Assembly (NCBI RefSeq): GCF_008014745.1
Contig: NZ_VPFD01000009.1
Location: 99,345-163,344, forward strand
Source: Massilia arenae
GTDB lineage: Bacteria; Pseudomonadota; Gammaproteobacteria; Burkholderiales; Burkholderiaceae_D
DNA length: 64,000 nucleotides
Reading direction: 5' to 3'
The notes below the pieces were generated by a model. That model saw only the letters and a program-made list of their open reading frames with translations. It made no database searches and was not told where the DNA came from. Within the stretch, counting starts at the first letter, position 1; every line of letters starts with the position of its first letter. Positions 19,530 to 28,286 of the stretch are shown one piece after another. The translations under genes were made by a program, and so were the position numbers.

Positions 19530-20528
19530 TTATTTGGCTGTGGTTTGGTAGCGCCAGACGTCAGCGCACATTTGAGCGACATCACGTTCGGCAGTCCAGC
19601 CCAGTTCTTCACGCGCGAGGGCCGGGTCGGCGTAGCACTTGGCCACGTCGCCCGGACGGCGGTCGACGATCTGGTAGGCGACTGGTCGCCCGCTGGCCGC
19701 TTCGAAGGCGCGCACCATTTCCAATACGCTGTTGCCCCGGCCCGTGCCGAGGTTGTAGGTGACGATGCCCGGACCCTTGTTCAGGCGATCGAGTGTCTTG
19801 ACGTGGCCGATGGCAAGGTCCACCACGTGGATGTAGTCGCGCAGGCCGGTGCCGTCCGGGGTGTCGTAGTCGCCGCCGAACACCGACAGCTTGTCGCGCT
19901 GGCCGTTGGCGACCTGGGCGATGTAAGGGACGAGATTGTTCGGGATGCCGCTCGGCTCTTCGCCGATCAGGCCGCTTTCATGGGCGCCGACCGGATTGAA
20001 GTAGCGCAGCAGCGCGATGCGCCAGTCGGGCTCGGCCTTGGCCAGGTCGCGCAGGATGTCTTCGATCATCAGCTTGCTGCGGCCATAGGGATTGGTGGCC
20101 GACAGTGGGAAATCCTCGCGGATCGGCACCGAGGCCGGGTCGCCGTAGACGGTGGCCGAGGACGAGAACACCAGCGATTTACAGCCGAACTTGGCCATGG
20201 TCTCGAACAGCACCACGCTGCCGTTGACGTTGTTGTCGTAGTAGCGCAGCGGCTGCGCCACCGATTCGCCGACCGCTTTCAGGCCGGCGAAGTGGATCAC
20301 CGCCTCGGGCTTGTGCTCGGCGAACGCGGCTTCCATGGCCGCGCGGTCGCGGATGTCGGCCTGGACGAAAGCGAATGGCTTGCCGCTGATGCGTTCGACG
20401 CGCTCGCAGACCGACTGCTGGGCATTCGACAGGTTGTCGAGCACGACCACGTCGTGCCCGGCGGCCTGCAGTTCGACGACGGTATGCGACCCGATATAGC
20501 CCACGCCGCCAGTAACCAGAATCTTCAT
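19530..20528 (-). CDS. galE: UDP-glucose 4-epimerase
   Basis: Interconverts UDP-glucose and UDP-galactose for polysaccharide synthesis; 332 residues, the usual GalE length. The NAD-binding Rossmann motif is VTGGVGYIGSHT at the N-terminus; FSSSATVYGDP supplies the catalytic Ser/Thr and YGRSKLMIEDIL the YxxxK pair. VIHFAGLKAVGESVAQPLRY and NPVGAHESGLIGEEP are typical GalE signatures. It lies 16 bases upstream of the nucleotidyltransferase gene and follows the WecG-like gene, so it is probably in the same transcript. Confidence 0.95.
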   Translation of the reverse strand: MKILVTGGVGYIGSHTVVELQAAGHDVVVLDNLSNAQQSVCERVERISGKPFAFVQADIRDRAAMEAAFAEHKPEAVIHFAGLKAVGESVAQPLRYYDNNVNGSVVLFETMAKFGCKSLVFSSSATVYGDPASVPIREDFPLSATNPYGRSKLMIEDILRDLAKAEPDWRIALLRYFNPVGAHESGLIGEEPSGIPNNLVPYIAQVANGQRDKLSVFGGDYDTPDGTGLRDYIHVVDLAIGHVKTLDRLNKGPGIVTYNLGTGRGNSVLEMVRAFEAASGRPVAYQIVDRRPGDVAKCYADPALAREELGWTAERDVAQMCADVWRYQTTAK

Positions 20529-20582
20529 GTCTTTCGCTCTCTGTTGATAGTTTGTTGATGATCTATTTCTTGTTATCGCGTT

Positions 20583-21329
20583 TCACTCATTCGTCCTGGC
20601 CGCCTCCTTGATCACGAGCCAGATAAACGCCATGTCGTCGATAAAGTAACGCCTGAACATCCGGCGCGGCTCTTGCAGGAAGCGGAAGAACCACTCGAGC
20701 CCGGCCGCCTGCATCCAGGCCGGCGCCCGCTTGACCCGACCGGTCGCCACGTCGAAGCTCCCGCCCACCCCCATCGCGAACGGTATCCGCATCTCGGCCT
20801 GGTAGAGCCCGAGAAACTGTTCTTTCCTGGGCGAGGAAATCGCCACGAACAGCAGGTCGGCGCGGCTGTCGCGCACCTGGCGCACCACCCCTGCTTCCGC
20901 AGCCTCGCCCTGCCAGTAGCCGTCACGCACGCCGGCCAGCACCAGGCCAGGATAGCGGCGGGCATAGGTCGCGGCCACCTCGCGCACCACGTCGGGGCGC
21001 GCGCCGAGCAGGAACACCCGCCAGCCCTTGTCCGCCGCGCGCCCCATGAGCGCCTCGAACAGGTCGATACCGGCGACCCTTTCCTTGAGCGGCTTGCCCA
21101 GCAGGCGCGAAGCCCACACCACCGGCATGCCATCCACATTGACCAGGTCGCAGGCATTGATGATGCGGCGCAGGTCCTCGTCGCGGCTGGCCTTGACCAG
21201 CTTGTCGACATTGACCACCACGTGCTGGTGTGGCCGCCGGGCGCGTACGAAACCCTCGACCAGTGCCAGCGTCTCTTCCATCGAAACGTTATCTATATTA
21301 CAACCAAACAGCGTGACGCGCTCGTTCAT
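20583..21329 (-). CDS. WecG/TagA/CpsF-family glycosyltransferase
   Basis: Transfers a sugar, often N-acetylmannosamine(uronate), to a lipid-linked acceptor; 248 residues. Family signatures are visible: HVVVNVDKLVKASRDEDLRR, DLVNVDGMPVVWASRLLG, VFLLGARPDVVREVA, LLFVAISSPRKEQFL and GVGGSFDVATGRVKRAP (conserved Asp and Arg), ending with WFFRFLQEPRRMFRR. The chosen ATG at 21329 has GGAGG six bases upstream; an ATG nine codons earlier lacks one. The family is cytoplasmic and membrane-associated. The sugar donor is not determinable from sequence. Confidence 0.9.
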   Translation of the reverse strand: MNERVTLFGCNIDNVSMEETLALVEGFVRARRPHQHVVVNVDKLVKASRDEDLRRIINACDLVNVDGMPVVWASRLLGKPLKERVAGIDLFEALMGRAADKGWRVFLLGARPDVVREVAATYARRYPGLVLAGVRDGYWQGEAAEAGVVRQVRDSRADLLFVAISSPRKEQFLGLYQAEMRIPFAMGVGGSFDVATGRVKRAPAWMQAAGLEWFFRFLQEPRRMFRRYFIDDMAFIWLVIKEAARTNE

Positions 21330-21369
21330 GCGTGCCTCCGGTCCGGCGCCTGACATTTCTTGCCATTAA

Positions 21370-23400
21370 TTATTTATCATCGATAAAGGTGATTGTAAAC
21401 CTGCATTCGATGGGAACGGCGGACGATATGGTCGTGATGCGCAGCACTTCGCACGGCGTCTTCGATTCGTAGGCGGCCGAATACCAGCCCAGCGGGGGAT
21501 TCTCGGCACCGCGCACCAGTTCGAGGTGCAGGTCTTCGCCGCTGGCCTGCATCTGCAGCACGAAGCGCTTGCCGCGCACCGACAGGCCGTGGCTGGTCAG
21601 GCGTACGTCCAGGCCGGGCGCGAAGTGCCAGAAGGCCTCGACCTTGTGCTGCTTCTTGGCCGCCACCTCGTCGCGCACGGTCAGGGTGTTGCTGGCGCCG
21701 TCGAAGCGCACGCTGCGCAGGTGCAGCACCGGGTCCGGCAGGCGCGCATAGCCATCATGCGAGCCGCGGAAGTCGAATTCTTGAGGCGAGGCAGGCATGC
21801 GCTCGATGCTGGCCTGCGCCTTGCGCAGCCACATGAAGCGCCCGCCCGGCACCGACTGGTCGAGGCCGTCGACGCGCACGGTGTTGTGGCTCGACGTGCC
21901 GCGGAAATAATCGCGCCATTTCTGGTCTTGCCAATACGAATAGGTGCCGGGGTCGACCAGGCAGGGCTCGCCCGCCACCGACAGGGTCAGGGCCAGCGCA
22001 TCGGCATGGCCATGGGCGGCGATGCCGAGATAGCCCAGCGGACCGCAGTCGAGCACGCCCTTGATCTCGTCCGCCTCGCCGAAGTGGTTGCCGAACAGCA
22101 GGTAACCGCCATCGGGGAAGGACCATCCGGACTCGACCTCGTGCGGATCGCAGTCGGGGCGCCCGCCCGGCAGCGCATGCAGCAGCCAGCGCACGCCGGG
22201 GTGGTGATCGGGCTGGCCGCCGAACACGGTGTCGCCCAGCGCCAGCAATTGCGCGGCGCGGTCCGGGCCCGGCCGCCCGGTCCCGGCGTGCAGGCGGAAG
22301 GCGCAGCCGTCGTCGGCATCGCCGACCATCGGCAGGCCGCCGTCGACGTCGCGCACCGAGCGCAGGAAGCGCAGCGCGCGCTGCAGCACGGCCCAGTAGC
22401 CGCGCGAGAAGGGCTGACTGCGCGATGGATTGCGGGAATGGCCAGGGGCTTGACTGCCGCGCTGGCCGCTGACCTGGCCCAGCAACCCGGCCACGAACAG
22501 GCATTCGCAGGAGAACATATGGTAGGCAAACGCCTGCTCGCGGTTGACGCCGTCGCGCGAGAACTGGGCCTGGGCCTCGTGCTCGAGTTCGCGCCGCGCC
22601 TGGGCTTCCCAGTCCTTCGATTCCTTCCAGCACGGCCAGGTGACGGCGCCCGCATACAGGCCGGCCAGTTCGCCGATCAGGTGGTTATTGGCCGAGGAAT
22701 GGCGCGACAGGTGGCGCGCGATGGTGCGGCAGTGGGCATGGATGCTGCCCTGCCAGTCGGCGCGCAGGCGCTGCCCGCCATCGCCTTCGAACAGCGCGCT
22801 GTTCTCGCCGCCCACCAGCTGCCAGATCAGGCTCCAGTTGACGAGGCGGATGCCCAGCTCCATCGAGCTGGTCCAGTTGGGTCCGGTGAGCGGCGGGCAA
22901 GCCTCGAACCAGCTGCGCAGATTGTGCTCCAGCGCATGCAGCCAGCGCGGCTCGCCGGTGAGGGCCCAGGCCTGGGCCAGGGTCACCAGGTGCAGGTGGC
23001 GGTTCAGTTCCCACAGATGCTTGATGTCGCCCACCAGTTCGCGGTCGCCGATGGCAATGTCGCCGCGGTAGACCGACGGCGCGACGACGCCGGTCTCGGG
23101 ATCGCGGTTCCAGGCGGTCGGCACGCCGACGTCGAAGCGGCGTTCGGCGAACAGCACCACGTGGCCGGCCTCGATGCGCTCGGCGTCGAGCAGCAGCGCA
23201 TCGACCTCGGCCCGCGCCAAAGGCGGCGCGCCGCGCACGCCCAGGCTCAGGGTGCGCGGCAGCGGCGGCGGCGCGGCGCGGCCGATCGAGCGGCGTCCCA
23301 GGCGGATCGTCGCCGCCTGGCGCACCCGGTAAGCCATTTCCGGCACCGACATGCAGCGCAGCCGGTTGACCAGCCATGCCATGCGTACTGTTGCGTTCAT
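21370..23400 (-). CDS. Heparinase II/III-family protein without signal peptide
   Basis: Probable polysaccharide lyase of 676 residues. An alpha-toroid N-terminal region includes WTSSMELGIRLVNWSLIWQ, the substrate-cleft motif HSSANNHLIGELAGLYAG and FAYHMFSCECLFVAG. The beta-sandwich C-terminal domain has GIAAHGHADALALTL, CLVDPGTYSYW and FRGTSSHNTVRVDG, the metal-binding and catalytic-helper motifs of the family. There is no convincing signal peptide (N-terminus MNATVRMAWLVNRLRC), unlike the second family member at 29226. The start at 23400 has GAGGGA upstream. Proteins of this type often sit in exopolysaccharide clusters and may trim or modify the polymer. Substrate unknown. Confidence 0.88.
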   Translation of the reverse strand: MNATVRMAWLVNRLRCMSVPEMAYRVRQAATIRLGRRSIGRAAPPPLPRTLSLGVRGAPPLARAEVDALLLDAERIEAGHVVLFAERRFDVGVPTAWNRDPETGVVAPSVYRGDIAIGDRELVGDIKHLWELNRHLHLVTLAQAWALTGEPRWLHALEHNLRSWFEACPPLTGPNWTSSMELGIRLVNWSLIWQLVGGENSALFEGDGGQRLRADWQGSIHAHCRTIARHLSRHSSANNHLIGELAGLYAGAVTWPCWKESKDWEAQARRELEHEAQAQFSRDGVNREQAFAYHMFSCECLFVAGLLGQVSGQRGSQAPGHSRNPSRSQPFSRGYWAVLQRALRFLRSVRDVDGGLPMVGDADDGCAFRLHAGTGRPGPDRAAQLLALGDTVFGGQPDHHPGVRWLLHALPGGRPDCDPHEVESGWSFPDGGYLLFGNHFGEADEIKGVLDCGPLGYLGIAAHGHADALALTLSVAGEPCLVDPGTYSYWQDQKWRDYFRGTSSHNTVRVDGLDQSVPGGRFMWLRKAQASIERMPASPQEFDFRGSHDGYARLPDPVLHLRSVRFDGASNTLTVRDEVAAKKQHKVEAFWHFAPGLDVRLTSHGLSVRGKRFVLQMQASGEDLHLELVRGAENPPLGWYSAAYESKTPCEVLRITTISSAVPIECRFTITFIDDK

Positions 23401-23422
23401 CAAACTTCCCTCACTGTTTTCT

Positions 23423-24511
23423 TCATGGCGCCCTCGCGTCCAGCAATTGCGCGTACAACGCGGCCAATGTGGCGCACACCACGCCGGTCGAGTAGTGTCG
23501 TTCAACGGCGGCGCGCGCCGCGCACGCCAGCCGCGCATGTAACTGGCCGTCGTCCAGCAAACGTCCGATGGCGACGGCCAGCGCCGCCGCGTCGCGCGCC
23601 GGCACCAGCAGGCCGCGCTCGCCGTCGGCCAGCGCATCCGGGATGCCGCCGACGCCCGTGGCGACCACCGGCACCCCGGCCGCCATCGCCTCGAGCACCG
23701 ACATCGGCAAGCCTTCGGCATGGGACGGCAGGCAGAACAGCCAGGCGCGCGCCAGCTGGGCGTCGCGCGCGGCCGCATCCAGCCAGCCCGGCGTCTCGAC
23801 CCGGCCGGCAATGCCGAGTTCGCCCGCGCGCCGGCGCACCCAGTCGAGGTCGCCGCTGCCGCCCATCACCAGGCGCAGCCGCGGGTGGCGCGCGGCCAGC
23901 CCGGCGCAGGCTTGCAGCAGTTCGTCCACGCCCTTGGCCGGATCGAGGCGGCCCAGGAACAGGATGCGGCCCGCTTCGGCATGTTCACGCGCCGCGTGCG
24001 ACGCCAGGCGTACCGGATTGGCCACCACCTCGACCCTTGCCCGCGGCGCGCATTCGCGCACCCAGGCGGCCCAGCCGGGCGACAAGGCGATCACGCGCGA
24101 GCTCGCCTCCAGGGTGTGCCGGATCCAGCGCCGCAGCAGCGGTCCGGCCTCTACCGCCGCGTAGCGCCGGAAGCCGCCGCCATGCAGGTGGAACACCGTG
24201 CGCGCGCCGCCCATGCGCGCCATCAGCAGCACCAGCGATTTGCGCAGGAAACTGGCATGCGAGCCGGCGTGCACGTGGACGATGGCCGGCCTCCCCCCAG
24301 GACCGAGGCAGGCCAGCCCAACGCGCCACAGGCCGCGCAGCGCGCTGCCGAGCTTTTCCCGGCGGCTCCCTTCGGCGTGGGTCGCGACATAGTCGATGCC
24401 CTCGCGCTCGAACAGGCCGTCGGCGCGCAGCACCTCGACCACGCTTGCGATGCCTCCCCTGCCCCCCAACGCCGTTCCAACCATCAGTACGCGTGGGGTC
24501 GCCGTACTCAT
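23423..24511 (-). CDS. GT4-type glycosyltransferase
   Basis: Retaining glycosyltransferase of 362 residues with a GT-B fold. The N-terminal half has LMVGTALGGRGGIASVVEVL and VHVHAGSHASFLRK. The C-terminal donor domain has GRILFLGRLDPAKGVDELL, LRLVMGGSGDLD and the Glu-x7-Glu motif in PSHAEGLPMSVLEAMAAG followed by VPVVATGVGGIPDALADG. The start at 24511 was chosen because GGGGA lies seven bases upstream; the preceding in-frame extension is cysteine-rich and unlike the family. Donor and linkage are not predictable. Confidence 0.9.
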   Translation of the reverse strand: MSTATPRVLMVGTALGGRGGIASVVEVLRADGLFEREGIDYVATHAEGSRREKLGSALRGLWRVGLACLGPGGRPAIVHVHAGSHASFLRKSLVLLMARMGGARTVFHLHGGGFRRYAAVEAGPLLRRWIRHTLEASSRVIALSPGWAAWVRECAPRARVEVVANPVRLASHAAREHAEAGRILFLGRLDPAKGVDELLQACAGLAARHPRLRLVMGGSGDLDWVRRRAGELGIAGRVETPGWLDAAARDAQLARAWLFCLPSHAEGLPMSVLEAMAAGVPVVATGVGGIPDALADGERGLLVPARDAAALAVAIGRLLDDGQLHARLACAARAAVERHYSTGVVCATLAALYAQLLDARAP

Positions 24512-24601
24512 ATCGGCATCCCCGGGCTTACCTTGCGAGTGCTTACAAAAGCAGCAATATTTACGATCATACATGGCACATTGTCGAATCTCGCGCACGA
24601 T

Positions 24602-25885
24602 TCAGCCGTCGACGGCGATGAACTCGAACTTGCCGTTGGCGCCACGCGGAATCGCCTCGACCCGCTCCACGGCGACCTGCACGTCGGGCACCCTTTGCAG
24701 GAATTGTTCGCGCAAGGCGGCCTCGTCGCGGCTGCCGAAACCGTCGGCCGCGACCACCCGCAGGGTGAAGCGGGCCTGGCCGTGGTAGCGCACCTGGCCC
24801 TCGAGCAGGCGCAGGCCGCTGCCCTGGAACACGCGGTCCAGCCGCGCGACAATCCGCCCATCGGGCAAGGTCACGATGCGCTCCTGGCGTCCGATCACCG
24901 CCTCGAGCGTCGGAAACACGCGGCCGCAGGGGCAAGGCGCGGGATCGCCAACGTGCACCGTGTCGCCCGTGCGGTAGCGCGCCAGCGGCATCGCGGCATT
25001 GTTCAGGCTGGTGCCGACGAGTTCGCTGCTGCCGTCCGGCAGCCCCAGCAGCTCCACGCCGCCGTAGTCGGTGAGCAGGTGGTAGCGGCCGTGCTCGCAG
25101 GTGCCGATGGCCGCGACCCGCTCGGCCTGCCCATACCAGTCGAACACGATGACGCCGAAGGCGCGCATGACGGCCGCGCGCACGCCCGGCTCCAGGGTTT
25201 CGGACGAGGTCATCACGCCGCGCAAGGCCCGGCCCCGATAGCGGCGCCCGGCCGCCTCCAGCCAGTGGGCGATGGCCCCGATCGAGGACGGATAGGCGTG
25301 GATCACCACCGGATCGAAGGCTTCCAGCGCCGTCACATAGGCCCCGATGGTCGCGTTGGACAAGTGATAGGACGACATCACGAGCAGCTTGCCGACCGGG
25401 TCGCGGCGCCAGTAGCGCCCATCGTCCGGGCGCTCGTCGCACACCAGGTCGCCACGGATCCAGGCCCGGCGCTGCCCCGGCCGCCATCCGATCCAGCGCA
25501 GCTGGCGCTGGATGAAGGCTTCTTCGCGGATCACGGCGCCGAGCGACTGCACCAGGGTGAGCGGTGACCCCGAGGTGCCGCTGGTGCGGATCGTGTTGCG
25601 CAGCAGCGAGCCGAAGCGGCGCGGCCGCAGGTGGCGCGCCGGGTCCTGGCGCAGCGCCGACTTGGCGAGCAGGAAGGCGCCGGGCGGCACCGCGTGCAGC
25701 CGGGTCGCGTCCGGCGGCACGGCCACGCCGAGGCGGCGCGCGCGCCGCGCCACATAGGCATTCAGGGCGGCCGCCGAGCGCTCGTTGCGCATCAGCATCG
25801 GCAGCACCAGCAGCCGCGCCGGCAGGCCGCGCGCCAAGAGGCGGCCGAGCGACCTGAGCGCGAGAGCGAGCGTGCGCGCGTCCAT
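24602..25885 (-). CDS. CapK/PaaK-like adenylate-forming protein
   Basis: Member of the phenylacetate-CoA-ligase-like adenylating superfamily found in capsule loci, 427 residues. AMP-binding motifs are present: IRTSGTSGSPLTLVQSL (P-loop-like), VIVFDWYGQAERVAAIGTCE, YRTGDTVHV and, near the end, IPRGANGKFEFIAV with the C-terminal catalytic Lys. CPCGRVFP is a typical PaaK-type Cys pair. Its chemistry in polysaccharide loci is unclear; activation of an acyl or amino-acid decoration is possible. The start at 25885 overlaps the upstream GT4 stop by one base (TGATG), so the two are translationally coupled. Confidence 0.85.
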   Translation of the reverse strand: MDARTLALALRSLGRLLARGLPARLLVLPMLMRNERSAAALNAYVARRARRLGVAVPPDATRLHAVPPGAFLLAKSALRQDPARHLRPRRFGSLLRNTIRTSGTSGSPLTLVQSLGAVIREEAFIQRQLRWIGWRPGQRRAWIRGDLVCDERPDDGRYWRRDPVGKLLVMSSYHLSNATIGAYVTALEAFDPVVIHAYPSSIGAIAHWLEAAGRRYRGRALRGVMTSSETLEPGVRAAVMRAFGVIVFDWYGQAERVAAIGTCEHGRYHLLTDYGGVELLGLPDGSSELVGTSLNNAAMPLARYRTGDTVHVGDPAPCPCGRVFPTLEAVIGRQERIVTLPDGRIVARLDRVFQGSGLRLLEGQVRYHGQARFTLRVVAADGFGSRDEAALREQFLQRVPDVQVAVERVEAIPRGANGKFEFIAVDG

Positions 25886-27108
25886 CAGGCGCCCCGCCCC
25901 AGGATGCCGGCGCAGGCCTCGGCCACCGTCCGTCCCAGGATCGCATAGCTGCGATGGGCTGTTACCCAGGCCGGACCGCGCGCGCGACAGTCGGCGGCCA
26001 GGCCGGGCTCGTGCAGCAGCCGGCGCACGGCGGCGGCGAAGGCCGGCGCCTCCATCGGCACGCACAGCCCGGCCCCGCTCTCGGCCAGTACCCGGGCCTG
26101 GTCCGGGATGTCGTTGGCCACACCGGGGATGCCCAGCGCCAGATACTCGACCAGCTTGGTCGGCGAAGAGACATCGTACAGGACGCCGCGCGGGATCGGC
26201 GACAGGCCGACCTCGGCCCGCACCGCATAGCCGAGCGCCTCGTGCCGCGCCAGCCAGCCGGTGAGGAGCACCCGCTCCGCTAGTTGACGGCGGGCGATCT
26301 CGGTGCGCATCCAGGCCATCTCGTCGCCCGAGGGGGCGTCGCCGGCGATCACCAGCAGGATATCGGGCACATCGGGGGCGAGCTGCTCGACGACGTCGAG
26401 CAGGAAGCCCGAGCCGCGCGCCTGCGCGACCCGGCCCAGGTACAGCACCACCCGCCGTCCGTCGAGGCGCGGATCGAGGCTAGGCACGATGCGCCCGCGC
26501 GCGCACAGCGCGGCATCGATGCCCATCGGCACCGCCGTCATGCGCTCGCGCGCGAATCCCTTGCCTGCCAGCCAGTCGGCCATCGCCTCGCTCTGCACGA
26601 ACACATGGCGCGCGCCCGGCAGCACCAGGCGATACAGCAACCAGCGCGAGGCGGCGGCGCGCGCCGCATGCGCCAGCCAGCGCGGGCCGCGGCCGCGGCG
26701 CGCGATCTCGTCACGCCGCACCTCGAAGCCTTCGACGATCGGGAACGACATCCAGTACAGGAAGGGCACGCCGAGCGCGGCGGCGGCGAGGCGGCCCAGC
26801 AGGCCGGAGGCGATCTTGTCGCGCACCTGGATGCCGTCCGGCCGGCGGCGGCGCCAGGCGCGCGCCAGGCCCAATAAATCCCAGGCAGGCGCCAGCACGC
26901 TGGCGTAGCGGCTACCCAGGCTGCCGACGGCGTGCATGCCGCCGCCGCCCCACTCCACCGGGCCGGCGCCGCCGGACTGGCCGACCAGCTCGCTGCCGAC
27001 GCCATGGCGCGGCATCTCGGCGCCGAACAGGGTCAGCAGGTCGGCGCGGGTCGGCGGCAAGGGGTCGCGCACGATGAAGGCGATGGAGATAAAAAGCGGC
27101 TTGCGCAT
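25885..27108 (-). CDS. GT4-type glycosyltransferase
   Basis: GT-B glycosyltransferase of 407 residues. A GT4-like N-terminus begins MRKPLFISIAFIVRDPLPPT; RPDGIQVRDKIASGLL lies in the acceptor domain. The donor domain shows RRVVLYLGRVAQARGSGFLL, DILLVIAGDAPS, LLTGWLARHEALGYAV and SPTKLVEYLALGIPGVANDI, where the usual catalytic Glu is reduced to a KLVEY motif as in some WbaZ-like enzymes. It is coupled with the CapK-like gene downstream. Precise substrate unknown. Confidence 0.86.
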   Translation of the reverse strand: MRKPLFISIAFIVRDPLPPTRADLLTLFGAEMPRHGVGSELVGQSGGAGPVEWGGGGMHAVGSLGSRYASVLAPAWDLLGLARAWRRRRPDGIQVRDKIASGLLGRLAAAALGVPFLYWMSFPIVEGFEVRRDEIARRGRGPRWLAHAARAAASRWLLYRLVLPGARHVFVQSEAMADWLAGKGFARERMTAVPMGIDAALCARGRIVPSLDPRLDGRRVVLYLGRVAQARGSGFLLDVVEQLAPDVPDILLVIAGDAPSGDEMAWMRTEIARRQLAERVLLTGWLARHEALGYAVRAEVGLSPIPRGVLYDVSSPTKLVEYLALGIPGVANDIPDQARVLAESGAGLCVPMEAPAFAAAVRRLLHEPGLAADCRARGPAWVTAHRSYAILGRTVAEACAGILGRGA

Positions 27109-27182
27109 GGCGCCTCGTATCGATGGGTGGAACCTACGATACTAGACCGGCGCAGGACACAAACGTTTCAACTATCGCAGAC

Positions 27183-27695
27183 TTAGCGGTCGACGTCGCG
27201 ATCGGCCCGGCCGTACTCGCCCGCCTTCTTGGCCGGGGTGCGCAGGATGGACAGGATCACCAGGCCGAACAGCGCGCTGAGGATCGCCGTGGCCTCGAGT
27301 CCCATCCCGGCCGCCACGCCGATGGCCGCCGTCATCCAGACGCTGGCCGCTGTCGTCAGGCCCTTGATGTCGTTGCTCTCTTTCTGCTTGAGGATGGCGC
27401 CGGCGCCGAGGAAGCCGATGCCGGCCGTCACCCCTTGCAGCACGCGCGACAGATCCTCGATCTTCATTCCGCCCTGCAACGGAATCAGCACGAACAGCGC
27501 CGAGCCGACCGAGACCAGCATATGGGTGCGCAGGCCGGCCGAGGCCCCGACCGATTCGCGTTCGTAGCCCAGCAGGCCGCCCAGCACAGTCGCCACGAGC
27601 AGGCGCACGACCACGATGGTCACGTCTTCGGCATTGTTCAGGTCTGAAAATTCACGCTGGATCGTCAACCAGCTCTGGCTCCACCACGCTTGCAT
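27183..27695 (-). CDS. MgtC/SapB-family membrane protein
   Basis: Inner-membrane protein of 170 residues with four to five helices: [20 protein letters not shown] (the family signature with its Arg/Glu motif), [30 protein letters not shown] and [20 protein letters not shown]. MgtC relatives are linked to magnesium homeostasis and ATP-synthase regulation. The first ATG with a ribosome site (AAGGA, seven bases) is at 27695; a longer frame to 27926 reads through non-coding sequence. It is oriented with the polysaccharide genes but has no obvious role there. Confidence 0.88.
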   Translation of the reverse strand: MQAWWSQSWLTIQREFSDLNNAEDVTIVVVRLLVATVLGGLLGYERESVGASAGLRTHMLVSVGSALFVLIPLQGGMKIEDLSRVLQGVTAGIGFLGAGAILKQKESNDIKGLTTAASVWMTAAIGVAAGMGLEATAILSALFGLVILSILRTPAKKAGEYGRADRDVDR

Positions 27696-27811
27696 TCCTC
27701 TATCCTTGTCCGGTTCGCTTTCCAGCAAATCATGCCATTCGCGCAAGATGCGTGTCGCCACGCTCAGCCATTCCACAAGGTATTGACGCGCGCATGCCGG
27801 GCCGGCTTTCG

Positions 27812-27817
27812 TATAAT
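27812..27817 (+). promoter_or_regulatory. Candidate -10 box for the VOC gene
   Basis: A perfect TATAAT stands 34 bases before the ATG at 27851. TTGACG at 27783-27788 is 23 bases upstream, too far for a normal spacer, so only the -10 element is credible. Confidence 0.45.
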
Positions 27818-27850
27818 CGGCTGCCCAGCCTATCCTTTGAGGAGATCCTG

Positions 27851-28279
27851 ATGGAAACGATGGAAATCTACCGCGGACGCCTGATCGACCACATCCAGCT
27901 GGTGGTACGCGACCTGCCCGCTTCACGCAAGTTCTATACGGCCGTGTTCGAGGTGCTGGGCATCCCGCTGGCCGGCTCGGGGGACGATTATTTCTGGGCC
28001 GACGAGCTGTTCGTCTCGACGGCGGACAGCGAGGCGGCCCAGGGCCATTTGACCGGCCGCCATCACCTGGCCTTCCAGGCGCGCGACCGCGCCATGGTCA
28101 ATGCCTTTTATCACGCGGCGCTGGCCGCCGGCGGCAAGGACAATGGCGCGCCGGGCGAACGGCCTTATCACCCGGGCTATTACGGCGCCTTCGTGATCGA
28201 TCCCGACGGCAACAATATCGAGGCCGTGTACCACGGCGAAGCGACTTTCAGCGCGCGCGAGATCAAGATCACTTTTTGA
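27851..28279 (+). CDS. VOC-family (glyoxalase/bleomycin-type) protein
   Basis: Small metalloenzyme-like protein of 142 residues with one pair of beta-alpha-beta-beta-beta repeats. [20 protein letters not shown] carries the first metal-ligand His, and [20 protein letters not shown] and [20 protein letters not shown] supply further His/Glu ligands. GAGGAG precedes the ATG. It is the only plus-strand gene within the polysaccharide region and is convergent with the GT14-like gene, separated by 7 bases. Substrate unknown. Confidence 0.88.
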   Translation: METMEIYRGRLIDHIQLVVRDLPASRKFYTAVFEVLGIPLAGSGDDYFWADELFVSTADSEAAQGHLTGRHHLAFQARDRAMVNAFYHAALAAGGKDNGAPGERPYHPGYYGAFVIDPDGNNIEAVYHGEATFSAREIKITF

Positions 28280-28286
28280 ACAGCCT

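Noticed and set aside
27783..27817. TTGACG and TATAAT as a complete promoter
   Set aside because: Spacer of 23 bases is outside the normal range, so only the -10 element was kept.
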